From Azadirachta indica (taxonomy: Eukaryota; Streptophyta; Magnoliopsida; Sapindales; Meliaceae): a DNA stretch of 64,000 bases. Position numbers and translations under genes: made by a program. Location of the stretch: assembly GCA_022749755.1 (NCBI GenBank), contig CM040440.1, positions 21,005,269 through 21,069,268 of the forward strand, given 5' to 3'. Shown here one piece after another: positions 36,700 through 52,580 of the stretch (the stretch's first letter is position 1; each line of letters starts with the position of its first letter). The notes beneath the pieces are model-generated. The model had not been told where the DNA came from. It ran no database searches and saw only the letters and a program-made list of their open reading frames with translations.

Positions 36700-38683
36700 C
36701 TAAGGATGTTCCTTAGCAGCGTTATTGGAGCTCAGTTTTGTTGTTTGATTTTCTTGAGGTTCTTTTTTTGATCCAAAAATGTACTCTTTCACTGAGCTTT
36801 CTGCCGATAGTATTGCCTTCTTAATCTGCCATCAGAAGAACAAAGTCTGTTGTGATATTCATTCAACCAAGTGCAAAAGCTTGTATGCTGACAATGATTA
36901 AGCAATAATTAAGCAGGCAGACGACTAGTTAACAGTGCAACAAACACATTCCCTTCCTTGGATCACTTCTCATGGAAAAAGCCAACTTACAGCATTCATA
37001 ATCCTTATTGCTAATGTAATATTCGCAAAGAAATTGACAAGGATGTAGAGAGAAACTCATGTCTAGAGTATAGAAAATTTAGCACAACAGGAAGAAAACC
37101 CAACCATAGAGAATGAGATGAAAACAGAACTAGCAATAATTGTTCGAAAAAAGATTATAACACAATCATTCATACAATGAAAGATAAAAAGGAAATTTTA
37201 ATTTAAATTTTTGGGCAAACAGCAAATTGAAAGCTACAATGTCGTCCACAACATTCTGGCAAGTCAAACTCAACAAAAATTCTAACTTTCAGAGTGGAAT
37301 GTCTAACATAGAATACTGGTAACAAAAACCACCGCCTGGTTTTATGTAAAAGTTAAACTAGTAATAAGAATGTTTCTACTGTGACCACATTCCAAGCAAG
37401 AATTTTCAATTGAAAAAAGAACACGTCTTACAAACACTATCAGAAATGATATGCAGGGGATTTGAAAGTCACTATTCCAAGAAGCTGTCAGAAAAACTCC
37501 TATATCTTTGACTCTTAACCTATGAAACTTCTTAACTAGGTGAGCTGCCTTGAAACTCAACACCATCAGACCTGAATAGGGGTTAGAAGCTTTATATTGC
37601 TTGGTCATCGACCTCAAGGACTAGAACCATTTGATTCTATCTTGCTCCTACTTGTTTAGAACCAACTAAAAATTCAATCAATCCCAGCTCTTCAGTATTG
37701 TCGAACCAGAGTCACCACAAAAACTATATTGACAAGAAAAGCCACATGCAAGAGGACATCTAGCCTGTGACAGGACTCTCCCCACCTCTCGTGCGGGGTT
37801 TCCACCTCAATTGTGGGTAGATATCTTAACTACTATAAATGTAATGTTAGTATTTCGAAAAAAATAGATAGGCTTCTAATATAATGTTATTGTAAGTCAA
37901 AGACTCAAATCATGACAAAGCTAGACTATATATCTATAAATAGGCTCACAGTATTTGTCAATTGTCGATGCAATTGAATCTGATTGATGAAACTAAAAAA
38001 GGGGAAATGGAGATGATTTGAGTCCTGAAACAGATTTTCAGCCAGAAAACGGACATAATTGCAGGACAAACGGTAAGAAACCACAGAAATCACCTAAATG
38101 TAACATGATTAATCCCTAAATAATTAGACGACCCAATTTGTAACAGGAACTAGGTAAACATCTAGAAGCAAATAAACAATACCATTTCCACATATACGTA
38201 AAACTTGCAAGAAGCGATCTTCTGATAAGAAAATAGAAAAAGATTAAAAAAAAAACATAAATTACTCCTAAATAGATACCAACACACCATATCAGTAAGG
38301 GAATTGCTAAATCAAATAGAGAAAATTATTGGAGACATATTAGTAAGGTAATCTTATAAAGCAAACAATGATAATAATAAAAACAAGAGATTCAGATTCT
38401 AAAAAAGTCATGAAGAAGATGATACCACAGCCAAGGACCAAATGAATATGCACAAAAAATTGTGAATCCAAAAAAAGAGAACAAAAACCCATAAATTAAA
38501 CTTGAAGATAGTTCACATAATCCATTCGAAATGAAAACAAAACTTGCAACGAAGTTCTACGAAACATACGGGATCAAGGGCATTGGGTTCGGGACCATAG
38601 TCAGCGGTTAATAGAAAATAAGAGGCAACGACAGTGGCCACCATTGTTGTCCTCCTCACAATCTTGTCTGTTTGCGGGTTCAT
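36700..38683 (-). CDS. Conserved 79-residue plant protein of unknown function
   Basis: Two small exons, 38683-38570 and 36825-36700, are separated by a 1,744-bp GT-AG intron and join in phase 0. The protein starts MNPQTDKIVRRTTMVATVVA, with a short hydrophobic stretch at about residues 14-25 that is a candidate single membrane segment or organelle signal. It continues DYGPEPNALDPIKKAIL and ends KEHP. The second exon is helical and polar (SAESSVKEYIFGSKKE). Both ends fit clean splice sites, with donor CCC|GTATGT and acceptor GGCAG|ATTAAG, and the frame is open only in this join, so I believe it is real. I recall similar short plant proteins without a function. It is too split for simple ORF calling. 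Confidence 0.7.
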
Positions 38684-39108
38684 TATTTCAATTCTCCTTT
38701 CTGCTTCTACTTGTTTAATTTTCAGACAGAAAGAGAAGAGGGTTTAAACGACAGTGGAAGTTGACACCAGTAACAAGCGACTTAAAGAAGAGCGTGAAGA
38801 ACTTAGGATGTTCGAGTTTGAAAAATATAATAAAGTTCCCTATATTTTATCATTATGATACGTGTTCAACTATTAGTTTTAAACTTTTGCGATTTGACTA
38901 TTTTGATATTTTCATTTAGGTCCTCAATATTAGCATTTATTTGACAACAATGTTAATTCGAATCTTGATTAGCATAACTCGCCCGCTGTTTTCTATTAAA
39001 TCTTTTTCCCCGTTAACTCATTACGGATAACTTATCAGGAAAAGAAACATCCTGCAGTTCATTTTTCGGTACCCACTTTCTCCGGACTTGACGCAAACAA
39101 GAATATCC
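38684..39108. other. Short divergent promoter
   Basis: Only 425 bp separate the start codons of the 79-residue gene (minus) and the 187-residue gene (plus), so both must share or abut a promoter. The sequence is AT-rich. No unambiguous regulatory motif was recognised. Confidence 0.55.
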
Positions 39109-41121
39109 ATGGAAGAACCAAAAGCAGCAGAAAAAACGGCAACCCAAGTTACAAATCCACCACCAGAAACAACCCAAAAACTCCATTCACAACCTCTTCA
39201 AGCTCCTGCTACACATAACTGCAAGAAGAGACTACTTGACAATGCTCACATCCAAGACTCAAGCTACTACAAAATGCGCCTTGTTCTTAAAGATCTCCGT
39301 CCCCATTTCATTGAGGTACAATTCAGTTCAGAAACATTTGCAAAAATGTTAGGATTAGACTGCAATTTGTTGTGAATTTGGAGATCTTGTGTGATTTCTT
39401 GTTTTGATTTTTGTTTGATGCTTGAGGAGGTTGCCTTTTGGATGTCTCGTAACTGTATGCATAAGGTACATGCGATTGGATTTTAGTTCTTGAGAGTTTG
39501 CCCTTGTTTTTTTTTTTTTTTCAGAAATCTTCTGGTGATTTCATTTCTGGGTTTGTTTAGCTGAGGCATAAAGACGGAATCTTTTTTATTTGCTCCATGT
39601 TTTCCTGGAATCTGTTTGCCACTTTGGTCATTTTTAAGGAAAATTAATGTCATTTTAAGGTAAATTTGCCTTGATCATGTTTGTCTCTGTAAAAGATTGA
39701 ACGTACGTTGTTGTGGTCAGTCCAATAATCCTGATCTGCTTTCCCTATTTTTTTTTCCCTTCTTGTTTGTTTTGTTATGTTTTCAATTTTCTTTTTTCTG
39801 TGAAATGATATGACTTTCAAATTACTCTCTAGCTTATCTTGTTTGATCATTGTTGTTAAGCTTAGAGTCCTGATCATAGTTTGCTACAATTCTTGACCTT
39901 GTGTTCTTTTATTTGCTGGCCAAATGTGTTCTTCAAACCCATGTTTTTGGAGTATTATATGTTGATGCATTACTCTACACTGTCAAAGGTTCTGCATTGT
40001 AAACTCGGTACTGAGCTTGAGCAGTGGTCAGGTTTCTCTGGAACAACTATTTTGGAGCAATAATGACCTCTTCATTCCATTTTTTGCCTTAGAAGAAAAA
40101 ACAATAAACAAACTACTGCATCATACATCCAATTATTTTGAAGGATGTAATGCTCTTGACATTTCACACCATTGACGTTATTGCATTAGGCTTTGTATGT
40201 GCTTGGACTTTTAGCATGGAGGACCTAAATTGTTTTCTTGCCACACCTTTGTTTGCTTGCAGGTGTTGCGGACATCTGACTTTCGGAACTGCAAAGCATC
40301 TCATGACATTCGAGACAGTAAGCTTATCTAAGATGCCCTTCTAGTCTTTGACACGATTGACATGATTTGCTAAGTGAAATTGTCCTTAATGAGAACACTA
40401 TTTCTGTGTTACCATGCTTAAGCTAATCCTAGTTATAGTCCTGAAGGAATTTATTGCTGTGACTTGGTACAATTTAAACTTCTTGAACCAAAGACTGTTT
40501 GACTGACCACTAATAAGCTCTTCTACAGATTCTTGGTGGAAATAATTTAGCATAATTGGCTTATCTGTATCCCCTCTTGAATATTTATCTTATTAATACA
40601 CCATTTAAATTTTGTTTTTCGTCTAATGCCAAGCTTCAGATGAACTCACCTTGATCTTGAGGAGCCATTGGCTTATATGTGGCTTCAAAATATGGGTTTA
40701 AAACTATGATATCGCACCCAGGGTTTGTGGGCCATTATTTAGACCTTATGATTGTTGCTACTGCTGATGGATGCAATTTTGTGATACATGCTTATGACTA
40801 TATATCTTGCTTTCTGCAGAGATAAGGACTTTGATGGAACTATACAAACAAATGACAGCAGAAACAGTCTCTGTAAAGAAGTTTGTGACTGAAGGCCAGC
40901 AACCTCAAGATGGGATAATCTCTAAGCTGTCTGAAAATAAGCCTTTCCAGTCAGGCACTGTCACCAAGAAGCCGCAACCAGTTGATGGTGATGGGTCATG
41001 TATCATTGGAGGATCCGCATTTGGCTGGAATTTTATCACCTTTTCTGGCAGCCAACCAGTCTATTATGGAGTAACGAAGGAATCATTTCGACGTTCTCAA
41101 GTGAATTTAGAAGGACAATGA
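39109..41121 (+). CDS. Conserved plant protein of unknown function, 187 residues
   Basis: Three exons, 39109-39315, 40263-40317 and 40820-41121, joined with GT-AG splice sites; phases close and give 187 residues. The N-terminus is Pro/Thr/Gln-rich and looks disordered (TNPPPETTQKLHSQPLQAP). It is followed by a conserved-looking core, YKMRLVLKDLRPHFIEVLRT then DFRNCKASHDIRDKIRTLME, probably helical. The C-terminal block is IIGGSAFGWNFITFSGSQP, then VYYGVTKESFRRSQ. I recognise the FGWNFI and YYGVTKE elements as typical of a plant-conserved hypothetical protein. I see no enzyme motif, signal peptide or membrane segment. The upstream open frame reaches 39088, but the first ATG is at 39109. Confidence 0.8.
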
Positions 41122-42116
41122 ATGGTTGCTCTCCAATTACCTTGTGGGACGAAAGAAAATAATGCATTGACAAGAATTGATTGTGGAGGCTCCATCGTTC
41201 TCGGTAATATAGAGGCATTTTTCATTCTAATTCTTTGCGCTAATGATTACAGACCATTTAGGTTTGTCTAACATGTTTAGTTTCTTTTCCTGTAATATTG
41301 TTGTACAAGAAACCAAAGGACTAAATTCTCTCCGTGGGAAACTCTTGGGAAAAAGAGTCAATTTTATGATATGCACCTCATGGTCAAGAATTTGCATTAT
41401 AATATATGAGCTTGGAATACTCAGATCTGCCCAAGTTTATAAAAGCAACTGTTTTTCTACCATATGTGACTAGTAAAAGATATTTAAGTAGCTACTCTCT
41501 TGCAGAAAGCAAAACTATAGTGGAGATAATTTCTGATACAATTTTTTCCCTCTATTTTCGGATTTTTCTGTGTTTTCACTCGCATAACTGATACAAAAAT
41601 AAAGATAGTCGAGTTTCAAATAAAAAAAAAAGAAAGATACAAAGTATTTTATGTCCAAAACCACCAATTTCATTAGGAAAACACACCAAGAAGAGTGTAT
41701 CTGTACACAGAATTACAAGCTCGTTAATAATTTTCAGCTCCCATCTTTCGTTCTTCAGGGAAAAACAAAAAGGCCCACCCATTTTAATGGAGGGACAGGA
41801 AAAATTTGGTACACTACATAAACACTAATCAAACCCCACAAAGAATGAAAGAACTTCTACACGCCCATAGGAAAAAATGGACAACCTACATCCATCACCA
41901 ACTTCTTTTTGTCCATAATCACCTCAAACCCATCCATGATCTTGTACCACAAACTGGATTCAAAAAAAAAAAAAAAATTACTTTCTGAACCATGTCATTC
42001 TTAGATTCCCTAGCCTCACTACGGATTCGTCACAACCAATGCCATGAGTCATTTTCACTGGAGAACCAAGATGAGAACTAGGAAAAGGATATTCATGAAA
42101 TCTGCACATCCCTTTT
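41122..42116. other. Convergent 3' region before the BSK gene
   Basis: About 1 kb between facing stop codons, with A tracts at 41622 and 41967. It should hold both 3' UTRs. The open frames here are short and have no recognisable content. Confidence 0.55.
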
Positions 42117-45389
<3,273 letters not shown>

Positions 45390-47314
45390 TTCAAAATACC
45401 GCAAATCAAAGCATATATATATTGAACCTCTTCAAAGACAAGCCCTCACAAAACTGGCATCGGTTTCGGTCCCTGTTCGTACAGCATCATTCATGCAAAG
45501 TAGCAGCTTTAGCCAAAGCCAGGAATCCTGATCTTCTAAATTACTAGAAAAGCTCAGAACAACTTATCAAAATTCCCAGTATCCACCAAATTTTCACAGA
45601 ATCCCAGAATCTGGGATGACATATAAACATCTTTGTAGTTAAGATCGCAATCAAAATACCCCAACCACTAAGGCAAATTAGATGAGATCAAGTCTCAATG
45701 GCTGGTCCTATTAGCTTGAAGAAGATTATTTTAGGTATTTCCTTTTGAAGGAAAAAAAAAATTCTGATTATCAACGGACTTGCAAAGAAAACTTCTTGTT
45801 GAGGAATAGAAACTTTGCCGTTATTAAATAAATGGTCCACCTAGAAGTCAATTAATCCATTGTTCGTAATCCACAACAGAAAAAAATAATATAAACCAAG
45901 AAAAAGTAAGGCAAGATTTCCTGGTTATTATGAGCATGTGATTTTTCCGCAACTAATTACTAACTAAATCAGAACTCCGCTTAATCAGACAAACTCAAAT
46001 AACCACTTTGTTGCAACTAACCAAAACTGAGTTAACAAAAGCTGAACAAGAAAAAGTAAGAGGATTAAGCGCATTTCACATAAAGATAAGTACCTCAAAA
46101 AGTGCCTCTGCTCCTTTTTGAGTCAAAACCCAGTTATCAGTTTCGTTGAAACCACAATATAAACACCACCCAGATGGCAAAACGAAAAGCCCCACTTAAT
46201 ATTACCTATCAGCTTTCACTTCCACGCCTTTTTAAACTTCACCCAGTACAAGAAAAGCACCCCTCGAGGCTTCTCGATCAGTTCAACACTTACAAGATCC
46301 ACATTCTCGCCTCAAAAACGAATCAGAGTCGAAAAATAAAACGTGGGTTCTTGAAAACGAAACTAATAAATCAAATAAACATCAGAATCAAAGCTCAAGA
46401 AACGTTCGAGATTGTTGAAATAAAGACAGCAGAGCAGAACAGGGCAGATCAGATCAGATCAGACCACATGTACATCTAATTGTTTAGGTTTGTTTGTTGA
46501 TGATGAAAGAATAAGGGCAATAATTACCGACATGTCACGAATTTTTATTCAAGGCCATAGAATCTGCTGATTATTTTATATAAAAATGAGTTATTTATTT
46601 TATTAAAAATTATATTTTCTTTCATTATTTTTTATTTGAAATTTAAAATAAAATTTTGCACCGCTGGAGTGATTTGGAGGGGAATAGTATCTGTTCAGAG
46701 AATTCAACAGTGTTACAGAGGAAGCAAAAGGGTCCAAACCCACGACTACAAGCCCCTTAAAGCTTAACTCTCTACACTCCTTTCATCATTCTCTTTGCTC
46801 CCCGCCGTAATCATTTCCGTCTTGTACTTTTTCTCCTCCTTTTCAACTTTTTAATTTATGCAAGCGGCGCCGTTTCGATTCTCGTTTCCCATCCTGTTCG
46901 CAGTTTGCATGTAGCATGCTGTGGGACCCGCGATCATTGGTCCATCACCACTCATTGGCCTAAGACCACTCATTGGTCAAAGTTTTTTTCTACGACTATT
47001 TCGAATTTTGATTTTTAATTTTAAAAATTAAATATATTTCCTAGGTAATTACGACTGTCCCATTTTTTGGGCGTGGGCTAACATCAAATTCAGGGCCCAC
47101 ATTTGTAGTCTGCGGGCCTGACGAGTTCAGCCCGCATACCCTAATTTAGTTTTATATTTAATATCTTTGTATGTTTATATATTATCAAAAACGGACTAAC
47201 AAGTCTTTCACTCTTTATAAATCGGTATATTATTTATAAATTATTAGATTTTTTTATTTTTAACTATTGAGATTTTATACAAGTATTAATTATGATGTAT
47301 TAATAAAGAAGAAT

Positions 47315-47533
47315 GCTCATTACCTTTTTACTTTTTGAATTAATGTCTTGTTACCGTATATATTTTTTTCAATATTCTATTACTTTCTTGAATTTTAATT
47401 TTGTCCTTTAACATTTTAAATATTTTCGATTTTATCATTTTATAAATCAATTAAAATGAAGGGTAAAATCGAAAAAAAAATCAAGAAAGTGATGGGGAAT
47501 TAAAAAAAATATAAAGAGTAATTGAGTATTAGC
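47315..47533. mobile_element. MITE-like fold-back element, about 220 bp
   Basis: The left arm holds GCTCATTACC near its start and TACTTTCTTGAATTTTAATT inside. The right arm, read on the other strand, holds GCTAATACTCAATTACTC and CACTTTCTTGATTTTT at matching distances. At the centre, TTTTCGATTTTA (47423-47434) and TAAAATCGAAAA (47464-47475) are perfect inverted copies. There is no coding capacity. Ends and target duplication are not certain. Confidence 0.6.
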
Positions 47534-48074
47534 TTAAAAAATAATAGAATAATGAATTATTAATAATACAGTAATTATATGTATTATATTTATTCTTAAC
47601 TATTAAAAATAATTGATCATTGATTTTTCCTTCGCGCGTGTGTGTGCACGTGTGTGAATACAATAAAAAAAATAAGAATTCAAAAATACATTATGCATAA
47701 ACTTTTGTTAGTTTTATAATCATAATCATGGAAAACATTTCGTGTTTAGTAATTCACATATTTTAGTATCTTTAATATTATGTGATTATGAATTATCATA
47801 TAGAAAAAGAACATACAAAAGTCTTTTAAAATGGTAAAAGTTAGGAGGCGTGATGAGAAAGCCTGCCCTCGATGTAAGACGGGCTCGCCCGTCGCCACTC
47901 ACTCACTCACTCAGGAGCGAAGGCGGCTAGGCCCTAAAAGAGAAGTCAGATAATTGTAATTCAATGCAAGTTAGGGGAGGAACTCGAAAAAGAAAAAGAA
48001 GGGAGCCAAATATTGTAAATTCGTAAGAATTACTGGATAGAAGTGGAAAAGAGAAAGTTGTTCAATTAAATTAT

Positions 48075-48090
48075 CTAGGGTTAGGGCTTT
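48075..48090 (+). promoter_or_regulatory. Telo-box in the leader/promoter of the small basic protein gene
   Basis: CTAGGGTTAGGGCTTT is a reverse-oriented telo-box (AAACCCTAA type) 60-75 bp upstream of the ATG at 48150. In plants, telo-boxes are enriched near starts of ribosome biogenesis and translation genes. A GGCCCTAAAA element sits about 150 bp further upstream. Confidence 0.5.
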
Positions 48091-48149
48091 AGTGTTCCAT
48101 CTCATTCGGAAGAAGAAGAGTCCGTACGAACCCGATACAGAACAGATAT

Positions 48150-48740
48150 ATGTCGAAGAAAAACGATCTAGCTCGTCGGAAGCGACAGCATGAATTCGAG
48201 CTCCAAAGTACGCCTATGTTCACACATTTCTCTGTTTATTGTGCCTATACATTTATCTATTTTAGCTTAGAAATTATACTTTCTGTTATATTTAATTTTG
48301 GCAAATTAGGAGAGAAGCAAGAGAAGGAGAAGAGAGCCAATAAGCTTCAAGCGAAGAAGAATAAAATGAAGGTTAGTTTCTCTCCTACTGGGTTATGCTT
48401 TTTTCGGAATTTTATTTTTGTGTATAAACTGTGAGAAATGTCTTGCTATCTTACTGGTTGACAGGAAACGTATAGAACTTTGAAGTTATATGTTTGTTGT
48501 AGTTCTGCCTACACGTAAAGTTAAAAATTTTAGCTCAATCAAACTGTGAATTTGTCTTAATCTCAGTTCGGTTAAAGTTTTGAGAATAATGTTTGATTGG
48601 TTATATGTGCTTAGCTTGATGGCAAGGACAAGAAAAAGAAGGGTGCAAGTGGGTTTCAAGTGGGTAAAAGAAAAGTGAAGACCAAGTTGACAGCGGTAGC
48701 AAAAGCTAAAGCTGCCCAGGCGATGGAACTCGATAGATGA
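48150..48740 (+). CDS. Small very basic conserved protein, 81 residues, unknown function
   Basis: Three exons, 48150-48207, 48310-48371 and 48615-48740, join in frame to give 81 residues. More than a third are Lys or Arg. It starts MSKKNDLARRKRQHEFELQ, continues with an EKQEKEKRANKLQAKKNK helix, and ends in a conserved-looking block GFQVGKRKVKTKLTAVAKAK then AAQAMELDR. The composition suggests a nuclear/nucleolar, RNA-associated protein, and the upstream telo-box is in line with ribosome biogenesis. Both points are inference. I know similar short plant proteins only as uncharacterised. Its exons are too short for simple ORF calling. Confidence 0.8.
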
Positions 48741-49259
48741 GGTTCTTACTCAATTTGTTAGGGGCACATTGATAAGTTAACAAGTTTAAAGAATTAGTTT
48801 TGAGCAAGATAAGCATCAGTTTCTTGAATTTTACTATATATAAATCAGATAAGAAAGTTTATTACCTTGTGCTTTGCTAAGATTTGCTTGTGTGCAATTA
48901 TCTTGTGAGAATACTTTCTGAGTTAGTTGACAATTTTCAATTCTCCAGACTCTGTAATTTACTTACGCATTCATTTTATCTGATCCAGGAAAGCTATTGT
49001 CTTCACTTTCTTATCTAATGTTGTTATACATTATTGTCTTCCTTATGAAGATAATTATATCTCTAAAACTGGAATATTGGATTGTGTAACAACTTAACAA
49101 TGTTTTGCCTTTTCTTTTCTCGCTATCTTGTATGTAGATTATGAAGAAAATTTTGCTTAAAGAAATTTTGGATTTTGAAACAACTAACTGCTGTTATGTT
49201 CCATGATTATCTTTAAACAGTTTCGTGACCATAGTTCAACACCATATAAAGAATTTAAT

Positions 49260-49760
49260 GTTGTTGATAGTATTTAGCTAGATAAGTAGGAGAGTGGTGA
49301 AACTTGTAGTTTTGCACCTAATTTGCAGTGCGGGTGTGTAGAGAGGAGACAGGCAAAGCTTAGACGTGTGAAATTGTGGATCCTGATTCTGGAATTTCTG
49401 AAGCCAAAAAATTATCTGGAGAATTCTTCCAAATAGTATGACTGTCCATATTTGTAGCAAAACTTTTAGGTGTTATTGACTATGGTTGTTTTTAACAATT
49501 TGGGTGACCTGGGTTATCTTTCGTGAACCAATTTCAATGCAGTATGAAATATTAATTTTCACTTTGTTAAGTATTTACATAGATAAGTAGGAGGGTGTGA
49601 AGCCTGTGCTTTTGCTCCTAATTTTTAGCAGGGGTTTGTGGGAGAGGAGGGCGGTAAAGTCTAGATGAGATAGTAGAACCTGTGTTTTACAAGTCATATA
49701 ATTATCTGGAGAATTACGGATATCCTTATATGCAGCAGTAACTTTGAGAAATTATTGAAA
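49260..49760. repeat. Diverged tandem duplication, two copies of about 200 bp
   Basis: Copy one (about 49265-49460) and copy two (about 49570-49745) share AGATAAGTAGGAG, TTTTGC.CCTAATTT, GAGAGGAG..GG.AAAG.. and AATTATCTGGAGAATT in the same order, 300 bp apart. Identity is moderate, so the duplication is old. There is no open frame. Confidence 0.75.
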
Positions 49761-51398
49761 CCAAAAGTGATCATAATTTTAATTCAGGAAACATTGTCAA
49801 TTTTTACTGTGGCCATAAATAATGTAAGTAATACTACATTCGTTGTGCATATAATTTCTAATAAATAGATCATGGTGGATCAATAAGGCGATTGGGTTGG
49901 GTTGTTATTCATTCCAACAACTGGTTTGTGGCAGTTAGTCCATGGCAACTGAGTAGAGGTTGAAGTAACCTGCCAAAGGTTATGTAATAGTATTGGCAAG
50001 TTGAGTGTAAAGTTTTTCATTTGACTGGATGTTGTGGGTGAATGGAAATCACCCATCCGATCAAGTGGTTCTCCAAGATACCCCTGAATGGTGTATTTAG
50101 GTAGAATTTCTCTATTCTGTAAAATATCTGATAGTGTTGCATGCATTTGCATTATGTGGGGACATTTACTTTCAAATTTTTCTCCTGTTGGATGCTTGGA
50201 ACAAACTTAACTGTGCTATGTAGTAGTTAAATCATAATTGTTGTGGCTTGACGCCTGAGATTTACACCGGAGATTTTGATTTCACATTTTTACTGCATGT
50301 GAATGTAGATTTATAATCCTGACTCTTGATGAAACAAGTAGAGTTTCTTAGTCAAAGCAAAAGCATGTATTATTCTTGAAAACACAATTTCACCCAAAAT
50401 CAACAGTTATTTATTCCTCAACAAAAATAGGTTGAGGGTTGTTCCACCCACCAACATAATCTTTGCTTTTCAACTTATACGTCCTTCTCTGTTTTCCCAT
50501 ATTCCTTTCCCACTTTTGTAGAATGGAGTTAAGGAATGTAACTGAGCTTACTGCAACCAATTAGGACCACTTTTACAAGTTACAACGCTAATCAAAGGAT
50601 TCTTTTTTTTTTTTTTTTAATGTCTAGCTACAATTTTCACTGTAAGTCCTATAATGACCGAGACGCAGATTTGTGTTCATCCTTAGCCTTTCTTTGTTAC
50701 TAGTGATAATCCTGGATGGTCAAACAAATTGTGCTTCGATAATCGCCACGTATTTTAGTCCCAATTGTAAAGTCACAATCGCTTCTTGATAATTGAAATT
50801 GACGTGTCTTTCTTTCAGTGGCATAATGTTGTCCACATGCAGACCAGGACAGAAATATTTTCTACATCATTTTTATTTTTTTTCTTTTTCTGGTGGTGGT
50901 TGTCATCCAGCTATATATCAAATTATAACTATTTCTCTCCCTATTTCAACTGCAACTTTTTCTTGCTACATATACATACATACATATGTATATATAATCT
51001 ACGTAAGTTTTTCCTGTTAAAAAAATTTTAAACCCAATAATAGCTTACTTTTTAAATCTATAAATAAATATACATGTCATGTATCATCAATACAATGATG
51101 TCCTCCTAATGATTTTGCCATTAGTTTGGGGGTTTGAAAATGATAAAAATCTAATAATTTTATATAACAAAGATGTAAGCATATATTTGGTTGCAGGAAT
51201 GGAACTGAACATGATGAATAATGAATGAATGTGTTAGATTCGGCTGGCATAGAAAATAGAATCATAAAAAATTAAAAAAAAAAAAAAGTATTAAAAGTTG
51301 TCTGATTCAAGAATTAGGAAAGTTGAGTGTTAAGAGTATTTCCGTTTTTGGGGTTTATGATCCCAACTCACATGGCCCCGCCCCTGCCCCCAAACAAA

Positions 51399-51440
51399 TA
51401 TTAATTAATTAATTAACTAACTAACTAACTAATTAATTAA
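51399..51440. repeat. Compound microsatellite ATTA/ACTA
   Basis: TTAATTAATTAATTAA followed by CTAACTAACTAACTAA and again TTAATTAA, all tetranucleotide steps. Confidence 0.9.
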
Positions 51441-52479
51441 AGTAATCCTACTACGCATTGTATATAAATAAATAAAGAAATAAATATTGTCCAACTTTCA
51501 TTCCCAACATCTTGCATGTTATTATTATAATATAATCCTACACATTTATGCTATGATATTCCAAGTTTATGCACTGTATTGTTGGTGTTTATGTCCAACT
51601 TTCAAGATTGTTTTGAATTTTTATTTGATGTGGTAAAGAAGAAGTCAAAATAATTACTGGGAAAAGGTCATAAAAATGAAACAGAGTAGGGCCACTTAGC
51701 ATTGCAGATGGGTGTGATAGATAAATGAATGTTATGATTCCACTGAAAATTAAAACATTTGTTCGTAGATATTTTTAAGAGTCAATGGGCTACCACTCCA
51801 CAAACCTTTTTTTTTTTTTTTTTTTCTAGTGGTAACGAAGAAATATCACATTCACATGCAAACTCTGTCTACCTTCTACCCTCATGCACCCCCACGCGCA
51901 TTGCTAGAGCGTTACACCCACCTTACCATTAATTCAAATTCAATAGCCTCGTAAATAATAAAAATTGCCTTTTTTTTTTTTTGAAATTTCTGTTAAATTG
52001 TGCTCCATGGCCGACGCTTGTACCTCCTCTTCAATTATGTTATAACCATAGATTGTGAAATTTATTATGCTACAGTATCATATTGTAAAGTTTACAATAT
52101 TGCGCTAGATATGCATTCAAATGGTTGAATTTCTTTAAAATTGATATTATTTTTTTTATACACGTTTATATATTTATATATATCTAACTGATTAGTTTTT
52201 TTAACATTTTATAAATCAAATTCTTTTCTAAAATTTTATGCTGAAGTTTGAAGTTCAATAAAAATCACAAAATAATAACCATAAAGAGAAAAACATATGT
52301 AACTCACGCGCGTATGGCTGTGAGTGAGACAGAGAACGCTGACAAATTAGCTGAACGGATACAGTCAGATGTACTATTAATATTTACAATTTTTTTTTTT
52401 AAAATTGAAAAATTTTGATACAAGAAACAGAAAATTAAAGTATTATCCAAAAGAATAAGCGCTTTTTTCTGTTGTAGTT

Positions 52480-52500
52480 TTTGTTTGTTTGTTTGTTTGT
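52480..52500. repeat. (TTTG)n microsatellite
   Basis: About five TTTG units in the presumed AHL promoter or leader. Confidence 0.85.
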
Positions 52501-52554
52501 CAATCCCTCTTTCTTCTATTCTCTCTCACACATACATAAACACACAAACCCAGT

Positions 52555-52580
52555 AAAGCAAAGCAAAGCAAAGCAAAGCA
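52555..52580. repeat. (AAAGC)5 microsatellite
   Basis: Five uninterrupted AAAGC units, about 1.3 kb upstream of the AHL start codon. Confidence 0.9.

Larger units (their letters stand above)
45390..48149. other. Divergent promoter region between BSK and the small basic protein gene
   Basis: About 2.76 kb. The part nearest 45389 (to about 46480) probably contains the BSK 5' leader and perhaps a leader intron. 46560-47800 is very AT-rich and includes a fold-back element at 47315-47533. A GGGCCCAC element lies near 47093. A GC-richer stretch at 47860-47930 with ACTCACTCACTCACT is followed by a telo-box near 48076. An open frame at 46174-46479 has no recognisable content. Confidence 0.5.

Noticed and set aside
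46174..46479. 101-codon open frame upstream of BSK
   Set aside because: Low-complexity Lys/Ile-rich, opposite to the BSK leader, no conserved motif.
47899..47913. ACTC repeat near GC-rich patch as possible CRISPR-like or satellite array
   Set aside because: Only a few 4-bp units, no spacers; an ordinary microsatellite in a plant promoter.
52080..52100. Perfect palindrome ATATTGTAAA-G-TTTACAATAT
   Set aside because: Isolated 10-bp arms in very AT-rich DNA; not long enough to call a hairpin RNA or a transposon end.
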